Shown here piece after piece: positions 30,640 through 41,076 of a stretch of DNA of 43,361 nucleotides. A model generated the notes under the pieces. The model was given only the letters and a program-made list of their open reading frames with translations, did not search any database and was not told where the DNA came from. The stretch comes from Scenedesmus sp. ARA3. Its lineage: Eukaryota; Chlorophyta; Chlorophyceae; Sphaeropleales; Scenedesmaceae. The DNA lies in assembly GCA_004335835.1 (NCBI GenBank), contig RWJK01001918.1, forward strand, positions 1-43,361, read 5' to 3'. The translations under genes and the position numbers were made by a program. The stretch's first letter is position 1. The number at the start of each line of letters is the position of its first letter.

Positions 30640-33600
30640 ATGGCAGATACCAAAAGTGACGAAGATCTTACCAAAGATCGTAAAATGGCTCAAGACAGCC
30701 CAGCCATGCAGCCATCCGCAGCAGCTGTTGTCAGGACAGCGTCAGCTGCAAGCATTGATGCTGGGGATACTACAGTGCGCGTGGCGCTAAGGGCTCGACC
30801 TTTGGTGGCAAGGGAGCGCCTTGATGGAGCCAAGGTATGAACACAGCAGCTGCAGGCCTGTGCGGTGATGTTGCAGGCGACGGAGCTGGATGTTAGCATG
30901 ATTCCTGCTGGTGCGCTGACATGCTTGCTCTTCAACTGACGACATGAAATGCTTCCTGCAGGCTTGCGTGGCGGTCAACGAGCACACCGGGGGTGTGCTC
31001 CTGGGCAAGCAGCGGCACTTCCTGTTTGACCATGCGTTTGGGCCTCACAGCCCTCAGGAGCAGGTGTATGACTGCTGCGTGTCAGACCTGGTGGATGCTG
31101 TTGTGGAGGGGTACAACGCAACAGTGCTGGCGTATGGCCCCACTGGGTCAGGCAAAACATACACAATGGGTACAGGCAGCGCGCTGCACTGCATGCCTGA
31201 ACAGCAGGGCATTATCCCCCGTGTTATCAGGTGCGCAGAATGAGTAGACCAGCAGCCAAAGCAGCCATGCAGTTGGGAAAATGAACATACAGGGAAGCAG
31301 CAGTAGAACTGGAGCGAACATTGCAGCAGTCCTTTGCAGTGTTTGAGAGGTGCTACGCAGCTGCAGGCAGGGAAGTTGGCTGAAACCATAGTTTTGTGCT
31401 GCATGAGAGGCAGGGCAGGCAGCCAATCTGCTGGCATGAGCAGCAGCAGCTGTACAAGCAGCCAGGGCAGTTGTGTTGCAGTCGGTTTTTGAGGTAGGCT
31501 GTAATAGCACAATATGCAGTTGACAATCGCTTGCTCTCAGTGCTTCATCCTGCTGCTGGCCTTGTTGCCGCCTTGATCCGTGCTGCAAATGCTGCAGGCA
31601 GCTGTTCGATGTGATTGGCAGCGCAGGCAACAACAGGAGCTTTGTGGTGCGTGCACAGTTCCTGGAGATATACAATGAGGAAGTGCGCGACCTGCTGGCG
31701 CCCCCTGGCAGCAACAGCAGCAGCAGCAGCGCTGGTGGTAGCAGCAGCAGTGGCGTGTGCATGGGTGGCGTCTTGCAGGAAAGGCCTCGGGGCAGCGGCA
31801 TTGCCATCAGGGAGTGCCCAGATGGACAAATAGTTGTTGCAGGTGCGTACTGCTGGCCGACCTGTGCAACAGCAGCCGCTTGCCGCAGCATGCGGTGTAG
31901 CCAAACCTGCAGCCCCAAATCAGGCTTCAACAGCAGGCATGAGGTGGCAACAGCATGGCACAGTGGCTGCAATGTCGTCAGCTGGTGCTTTGACCCAGAT
32001 GTAATCATGCAGGCACCTTTAGCCTCCCTTGACACCAACGCACTGTGCGTAAAACTGTCTTTTCGCACTGTGCTGTTTGATCCTGATGCAACAGGTGCAA
32101 GGGAGGAGGTGGCCAGCAGCTATGAGGACCTGGTGAGGCTGCTTGACGTGGGAGCCCTGGCTCGCGCGACAGGCGCAACAGCACTCAACGAGCAGTCCAG
32201 CCGATCACACGCCATCTTCACGATCATAGTGGAGCAGAGCATACGCACCAGCAGCAGCAGCAGCAGCAGCAGACACAGCAGCAGTGGCGGCTGCGGAGAG
32301 ACAGCTACTGACAGCAGCCAGCAGCATGAGCAGCCATGCGCCGCCAGCAGCGCTGCGCCTGCCTGCAGCAGCAACAGTGGCAGCCCTCTCACTCCCAGGG
32401 CGCGGCTGTTGCAGCAGCTAAACCAGGCAAGCAACAGCACAAGCCCGCAGGCAGCAGACCGCGGTAGCAATCTTGGCCCCAGCACTGGCAGCAACAATAG
32501 CAGCAGCGATGCAGCTGCGGCTGCAGGCATGCCATGGCCTTGTAGCAGTTCTGGGGGTGAGCAGGTGGAGTATCGCTGCGCCAAGTTCCACCTGGTTGAT
32601 CTGGCTGGCAGCGAAAGGACAAAGCGCACTGGCGCTGTTGGTGCGCGCTTCAAGGAGACTGTCACGATCAACCAGGTGAGCAGCTGTGCGGTTGCCTGTT
32701 TCCACCCAAGCCAACAATCATGTACGACATGCACACCAACAGGATTGCCAGCAGCAGTACAAATGGCTAAGCACGCACCAACGCCAGTGCTTCCTGTTGT
32801 TGTTATGCTATATGGGACAGCATGATTGCTTGTTACTCACTCTCGTATGTCATGCCGTGTGTACCTTGCACATGCACTCTGCAGGGCTTGCTGGCGCTTG
32901 GCAAGGTGATCAGTCCCTAGGAGGGCTTGCTGTTGTTACCATGCTAGAGTAGACAGCATGCTTACTCAACTCTCGCCTGTCGTGCCACATTCACCCTGCA
33001 CATCAACTCTGCAGGGCTTGCTGGCGCTTGGAAACGTGATCAGCGCCCTAGGAGACGAAAAGCGGCGGCTGCCGGGCGGCCACGTGCCCTACAGGGATTC
33101 CAAGCTCACTCGGCTCTTGCAGGACAGCTTGGGCGGCAACAGCAAGACGCTGATGATCGCATGCGTCAGCAGCGCAGACGACGTGCTGGACGAGAACCTG
33201 AACACGCTCAAGTATGCCAGCAGGGCGCGGCACATCAAGAACAGGCCGGTGGTGAACAGGCAGCGGCTGGGCAGTGGCGGCGGCAGCGTGGCTGCCGACA
33301 TCCAGGTGGGTGCTGGAGTTTTGATTGGGGAACTCTGCTTATGTGCAATGCAATATGCGTGCAACAGTTGCCCATGGCACCTCTTTTGGCTGTGGCAGCC
33401 GCTCGGCAGTTGCCACGGCAGCGTGGCTGTCAACATCCAGGTGGGCAACACTGTGCCCTGCACACTGCAACTTGACGCACGCACAACTCTTACTAGGAGC
33501 CACTTGCGGTAGTTGTCCCTTGTGCATCATTTTGCTGTGCGATGCACACAACGTTGTGCTGGTGGTGCTGCTGCCGGCCTGCAGGAGCTGCAGCTGCTGC

Positions 33601-36376
33601 TGCTGCGGCGCTACGCACAGCGCGTGCTGGGCCCTTTGACCAGCAGGGCGCTGCCTGAGCTGCTGCTGGCAGATGGCAGCCGCTGCAGCGAGACTGGCGC
33701 GCTGATGCTGCTGCGGGAGCTGCAGGCGATGACGTCAGCGCCGCAGGAGCCACTCAGCAGTGGTGAGGCGCAGCGGGAGTGCTTGCAGGAGTGACGGATT
33801 GCTGCTGGCTCTCAGTCACATGCCTGTACTTAGCATGCTTTGCTGAGGTGGCTTGGCAGTAGCATCTACTGTGATGTCCTTTGTGCAGTTGAAGAAGCAA
33901 ATGCTGTGGCGGCAGGAAATGGTCAGGCGATGTATTCACGTGTCGGGTGTTGTGCTGTGCTGTGCCTCGTTGTGACTGTACAGGCCTCCTGCAGGACATT
34001 AAGCAGCACGACAAGCAGCAGCAGCGGCACACAGAGCAGCTGGACGCCATGCAGCAGCAGACAGCAGAACTAGAAAGCCAGCTTGCAGCTGCTCATGCGC
34101 AAGCATCAGAGATGGAGATACAGTTGGAGGCTGCGCTTGCAGAGCGCGGCAGCTTGCAGGAAGCAGCAGCAGAGCTGCTGCGATGCCTGAGTTCTGCCAA
34201 GCAGCAGCTGCTGGATGAATTTGGGCGGCTGCAGGAAAAAGGGCATATCAACGCAGCTACTAGGTGAGGGCAGAGTAAATGCACGACACCAAATTGATGG
34301 TACACCAAGCAGCAGTGCTTTCAAGTGGCGGCACGACAGCAGCAACTGGTCGGGCCTGTGGCTGACAAAAATAGCATCAGCAATGTACTCAGCGTGCAGC
34401 ACTCATGCATACAGTGAGTTGGTGCCTGCAGCTCAAATTGTTATGCTCAACCTCTACTGCTACCGCACATTGTTGTATGCTTGCAGGAAGCATTTGGAAC
34501 AGCTAGTGCAGCAGCAACTCAAGCCGCCAGCAGCAAAGCCAGCCAGCAAACAGAAGAGCAGGGTAGCGTTTGTGCGCAGCCACCCCTTGCCCACAGACGC
34601 CAGCTGCTGCAGTGATGCAGCGGCAGACGCCATCAGGGCGGCAGCAGCTGCTGCAGCTGTGGACAATGATGAGGCGGCAACTGATGATGCAGCAAGCAGC
34701 AGCGCGGGTCAGCTGGACAGCAGTTGCGATAGGGGCTCATTTGAGCAGCAGTTTATGATTGAGCAGTTGCAGCAGGTGAGTGCATCATGCAGCCGAGCAG
34801 CAGCTGACTGCCAGCCGTATCAGGGCCTCCAGCATCTATTGGGTTGGCACCATTCGCAGCAGCATATGCTCACTGTCTTTGTGGAGCACCCATCTTCCTC
34901 CTGTAGAGAGTGTTGTGCTGCATGGTACAACACCGCACTGCTGACCTGCTGGTGTGTGTTTCAACAAGGCCAGGCCTAGCTCCTCACAAGACATGTCTGC
35001 TGCTAGGTTTTCTTGCTGCCCATCATGCTCAGCTCAGGATTTGACATGATGCTCCGGTTGTGTTATGCCCGCAGGAGCTGCAGCAGGCGCACCAGCAGCT
35101 GTCAGAGGCCACATCGCAGCTGCAGGCAGCACAAGCTGACCTGGCGCGCGACGAGGAGATATTTGCAGAGCGTGTAAAGGATACTTCCAAGCTGCGTGAT
35201 GAGCTGGCGCTGCTGGCAGCAGCAGCGGAGCGGGAGCGGCAGGAGGCTGCACAGCAGATCCAGCAGCTGCGCGCAGACCTGCGCAGGTGAGAGACAGCAG
35301 GCAGCTGACGTGTGATTTCTGAGCTGGCAGCTCGACAGCCAGATGGCTGCAGCAGATGCAACAGCTTGTGAAACGCAAGCAGGCATGTTCAGTGCTGCCA
35401 GTGTGCTGCTGGCGCCTGCGCATGACGCGACTGCAGTTGCTGCACAGTGCGTTCTGCGAGTGCAGATGCCCAGCTGCACAGCTTGTCGAAAGCGCATCGG
35501 TGCATAATTGCATGCCCTGCTGTTGCTTGACAAGCAGCTTGTGTGCCATTGCTGTGTGCTGTGTGCTGTGTACTGTACAGGTGGCGTGCACGTGCACTAG
35601 CCATGCAAGACTGCCCTAGCCCAGGCAGTGAGGGACCAGCCTCCCCCAAGAGCCCCAGCTCGCCAACAGCAGCAGCCCGCAACATCCCTGCAGCAGCACT
35701 TGCTGGCAGCACTAGCAGCATCAGCATCAGCACACAGGAGGCCGCATCCGCAGGCGACCTGGCGTGCGAGCTGAGCTTTGCAGCCTTTGCAACGCAGCAG
35801 CAGAGCCGCCGCAGCCGCTGCAGCAGCACAGGTGGCTGGCGAGCGAGCAACAGCAGCGAAGGTGGCTCTGAGGCAGCAGCAGCAGCAGCAGCAGCAGGCG
35901 GTGGCGATGACCAGGTGCTGTTTGATGATGAGCTGGCTTCATACATCAGCGATACAGACTATGCTGAGATGGCAGAGGAGGGGCTGGAGGTGAGAGCTGT
36001 GCTTGAACGGCTGCTTATGAACAGCCAACTGGTGCAGGATTTGCAGTGTAGTACAGCTGGCTTGGCAGACACAGCGGAAGCAAACATGCCAGGCATAGCA
36101 GCTGCGTGCTGTGCGTCACAAATTGTATGCAGACTGCTTGGTGAATGCTGAGATGGCAGAGGAGGGGCTGGAGGTGAGAGCTGCACTGTGTGTGTGCGAG
36201 TTGAAGAGTGCTCTGCACTGCAGTGCAATGCATAGGGTGTTGCTCGGGTAGATAACAACAGCAGCATTCCAGCTGTTTGCGGTTTATCGCGACGGATACG
36301 TATGTGAGGTTCTTTAAATCAACGCTGCTGTTGGCGCATTTTGCCAATCTGCTGTCCGCAACATTGAACACTATGC

Positions 36377-36413
<37 letters not shown>

Positions 36414-38605
36414 ACTGCCGCAACAACCCTCGCAGGAGCAGGAGCACCTGCTGGCTGAGCTGCAGGTAGTGCTGGCTGACAAGGTAGCACTGGAGGAGGA
36501 GAAGGCAGCAGCACAGGCAAGGATAAGGCCAGGCTCGCAGCATGTCTTGCGTGCCAATGCTATACACAGCTGTCTTTTGGCTCAACAGCTCCACGCAGCA
36601 CATGTATCACGCTGCATAGCCAACTGTACTGCCGCTTGCACACGCATTGTTGGGCATGCTGTTCAGCTTGTCACAAGGTGTGTTCAACAAACGAGGGTTG
36701 GAAAACACGCTGCTCCTGACTGTTGCCGACTGCGCTGCAGGCTGAGGCTGCTGCTGCTCAGCGCAGCTTTGAGCGCTCGCGGCTGCTGCTGGAGGCGCAG
36801 CTGTCCCAGCTGGGCGCAGCCATCAGCAGCCAGGAGACGCTCATTGCCAAGCTGCAGAGCAATGAGGCGGAAGCACGCAGCATGGGCGCGCTGTACCTGG
36901 TGCGTGACGCGCTGTGCTGCTGCTGCCTGCTGCGTGGTTGGGCGTACGTCGGCACAGCACGCAACATGTGGCTGACCTTTGGATCTGAAGCAGCCTCTGC
37001 TTGCAGGATGACGGCACGAGCCACATTTCAAGCTGGCAGAGCTGAATGTAGCACTGTGCAACCATCTGTGTGCAGCAAACCCGCATGAACAGTTGTTCTC
37101 TGTATGCTGAACGCCTTGCTGCTTTCACCACGCGGTTTGCAGGACCGCTGCCGTGAGCTTGAAACTGAACTGGCAGAGCTCAACCTAGAAATGGACGAGC
37201 TGACGTCAGCACTGGCTCAGGTGGAGGCAGATGCAGCAGCCTCGGCAGAGGAGAAGGCGCGGCTGAGATCGGAATACGAGGCGCGGCTGCGGGACGTGGC
37301 TGCGCAGATGAGCAGCCTGCAGCGGCAGCTGAAGGGGCAGGTGAGCGCAAGATGGCATTGTTGCTGGCTGGTTGTCAGGGGCTGTTGATTTGGGTGAGAA
37401 TATGAGGCGCGGCTGCGGGACGTGGCTGCTGCGCAGATGCGCAGCCTGCAGCGGCAGCTGAAGGGGCAGGTGAGCGGGGCGCCATTGCGGCTGTTTGTGC
37501 CAGCCTACCGAGTAGGTTGTGCCTTGCAGAACCGCACCAAACTGCATTTGCAGATCCCATGAAGGCCGCTCACCCCCTCCTCCCTTGATTGCTGCTGCTG
37601 CTATCCCCTGCTGTACTATGCTGTTCTACACAGGATGGCCTGCGCCTTGAGAGGGAGCGCCAGCGCGCCGCGGGCTGTGTGCAGCAGCTGCAGGCACACC
37701 TGGCAGCCATGCGTGTTGAGCAGGAGTCCACAAACCCTCTGCCTGCCACTGCAAAAGTATGCGCTGCTTTGTATGCGGCAGGACGGCTGCACCTTGAGAG
37801 GGAGCGCCAGCTGGCATGTTTCGTTGTCCCAGGCGCTCAACACCCTGCCCTGCTGTCTTTATTTTACCCACTGCTGCAGGACGGGATGCGCCTTGAGAAG
37901 GAGCGCCAGCGTGCTGCGGGCCGTGTGCAGCAGCTGCAGGCGCACCTGGCAGCCATGCGCATAGAGCAGGAGTCCACGAACCTTCTGTTTGCTACTGAAA
38001 AAGTATGCGCTGCTTTGTATGCGGCAGGACGGCTGCACCTTGAGAGGGAGCGCCAGCTGGCATGTTTTGTTGTCCCAGGCGCTCAACACCCTGCCCTGCT
38101 GTATATATTTCACCCACTGCTGCAGGACGGGATGCGCCTTGAGAAGGAGCGCCAGCGCGCCGCTGGCCGCGTGCAGCAGCTGCAGGCGCACCTGGCGGCC
38201 ATGCGCATAGAACAGGAGGCAGTGAAGCGGCGGCTGGGGGAGCGGCTGGCTGCCCAAGAGAAGGCAGCAGCAGACAAAGCAAAGGAGCGGGCGGCGCTGC
38301 GCAGAGCAGGTAAGGCTTTGTGAAGCATGCGCTCTGCTTGCTTGTGCCTGATGCTTCCGAAATATTGGGGGAGCGGCTGGCTGCTCACAAAAAGCTGCAG
38401 TGGACACGGCTAAGGAGCTGGCAGCGCTGCGCAGGCCAGGTCGGTGCCGTAGCACATAAAAACCTGACAATGCCTGATTTGATATGTCTGTATAATGTAC
38501 CAGGCGTTTGACGGGTCGCTGTGTGGTGCTTGTGCTGGCGGTTGAACTCATCTCCTGCCTGCCATGCCTGGCTGCTTTGAAAAGCGGTGACATGCCCACG
38601 TCTTC

Positions 38606-38644
<39 letters not shown>

Positions 38645-39933
38645 GCCGCCGCTGCTGCTGCTGCTGCCGCCTCCGCTGCTGCTGCTGCAAACATCTACTG
38701 CTGCCAGCCGAAGCTGCCAAGCGGCGCGTCGCTGAACTGGAGGATGAGAACAGGCGGCAGCGCGCCGCGCTGCGCAGCCGCAGCGAGGAGGCGGTGCATG
38801 CACAGCGCGAGGCAGTGCAGGCGCAGCGCCAAGTCAAGCAGCTCTCTGCGCAGGTGAGGTTCAAATAGCACCTGCAGAATGCCAGCGGCTGCACACTGTG
38901 TGTATGCATGAAATCCATAACAGTTAAAGGAACGAGGAGGCGGTGCACGCACAGCGGGAGGCAGTGCAAGCGCAGCGGCAGGTCAAGCAGCTGTCTGCAC
39001 AGGTGAGCAGGGGATGCATGGTGACAGTGTGTAATGCCAGCTGATGTACACTGTGTTGATGTGAACGTGGGCAGTGCAGGCAGCACAATTGCAGGGCACG
39101 TCAGCATTTACTGCACTTTCAGCTGCTGTACAAAGAATTCGTGTGAGCAAGCACATGAAGTCAAGCTTACCCTTACTGCCAATTGGCACCTTGAGCTGCA
39201 ATGCTTGCTGACGCGCTTGCTTTGCATTGGGTTTGCTGCTGTTGCAGGCCGCGCTGCTGCGCAGCAGGCAGTCCTCTCCCTGCCCCCACCGCAGCCTCAG
39301 CATGCGCCACAGCGCACAGTCACCCCACAATCAGTCAATGCATCACCCACACCAGCACAGCAGGGACAGCTCAGAGCCCTGCGGGGCCACCAGGCAGGCC
39401 TCTTGGAGCATACCTGGCCGCAGCGCTGCTGGCAGCAGCAGCAGCACCAGGGCTGGCTCGGCAGCTGCGTCTGCCAGGAGCAGCATCGCTGGCGCACCAG
39501 GGGCACTATCTCAGCGGCAGCAGCAGCAGCAGCAAGGCAAGCTGGTGTGTAGTCATCGCAGCAGTGTGGAGGATGCTGCCGCAGCATTCGGCAGCAGTAG
39601 TAATGCTGGGAGCTGCAGCAACAGCAGCAGCAGCAGCTGGCTGCATCAGCAGCTGCAGCTGTTGGCAGGCAGGAGGGCGGCAGAGCAGCAGCTGCAGCAG
39701 CTGCAGCTGCGCCGGGCGGAGGTGATACTTCAGCAGCAGCAGCTATTGGCTGCAAAGGCACAGCTGGACATCAAGCAGCTGCGCAGGTGGGTGACACATG
39801 CATTCCTCTCGGCTGCGGGGCGCTGCTTGCTGGTGCGCTACTTGCATCATGTTTGCCTTGCAACAAGGATCAGCACCCTGTTACAACTGGCCTGATGTTG
39901 TCCTGCAGGCGGCGCAGCAGCGATGAGTGTGCC

Positions 39934-39980
<47 letters not shown>

Positions 39981-41029
39981 GGCTGACGCGCTCAACCCTG
40001 CAGAGCAGTGCCTACTGGAGGGCCTCACTGACCAGCTGGATGCAGCAGATGCTGAGCTCGAGCACCTGGGCCAGCAGCAGCAGCAACAGCAGGCCGCGGT
40101 GGCGGCGGCTGAAGCTGCAGCGGCAGCGCTGAGGTCACGGGTGGACGGCCTGAGCAGCAGGCAGCTGGCGCGGTTGCTGCAGCAGGCGCTGGATTTGCTG
40201 GTGGAACAGGGCGGGCACTGGCAGGATGTGCTGCACAAGGTAAGAGGGGCCTAGGAGAGTAAACTACTTTTTGTGCAGCTTGCAGCATGTGTGGGCCTGC
40301 TGGGCTCAAATTGTCATGACCCTTGTTATGGCATGCATGTCCTTTCAGGTGAGTTATAGCTAGAAGGTAGCAGTGCAATCAGTACTGCCTTGTACTGCCT
40401 CCATTGCTGACCGCAAGCAAGCTCGCTGGAGGTGAAGCTCTATGGTGTTTGTTCAGTGTTCAGCTTTCAACGGTCTTGTCCTCAACCATGTGCTCATCCT
40501 GTCGTGACTCATACCTACGGAGCTTAAGGGACGTCTCACATGGTGCCAGGACCCACCTACATGTAACTACCCCCTCTCAATTGCTGCAGGCAAGCAAGCT
40601 GGAGGTGGAGCTCTATGGTGTCCAATCTCTTACCTTCTGGTCTCAGACCATGCACACATTCGGTTGTGGCTCATACCATCTTACATGGTGCCAGGACCCG
40701 CGTCTTAGATGGTCGATCGCGTCTTACATGGTGCCAGGACCCACATGTAACAACCCTTTTGCTGCAGGCAAGCAAGTTGGAGGTGGAGCTTGCGGAGCAG
40801 CAGCAGCAGCTGGAGGAGGCCGCCTGCCGCCTGCAGCGCACACAGCTGCAGCACCAGGCGCAGCTGGCAGACCTGCAGCGGGAGCACGAGCAGCGCTACA
40901 TGGCAGTGCTGCTGCAGCAGCAGGCAGCAGCAGCAGCAGAAGGGTCTGCTGCACTGCCGCAGACACTGCAGCAGGGCAGTGCAGCTGCAGCAGCTGCAGC
41001 GCTGCTGGGGTGTCAGGTGGGAGCCGAAC

Positions 41030-41076
<47 letters not shown>

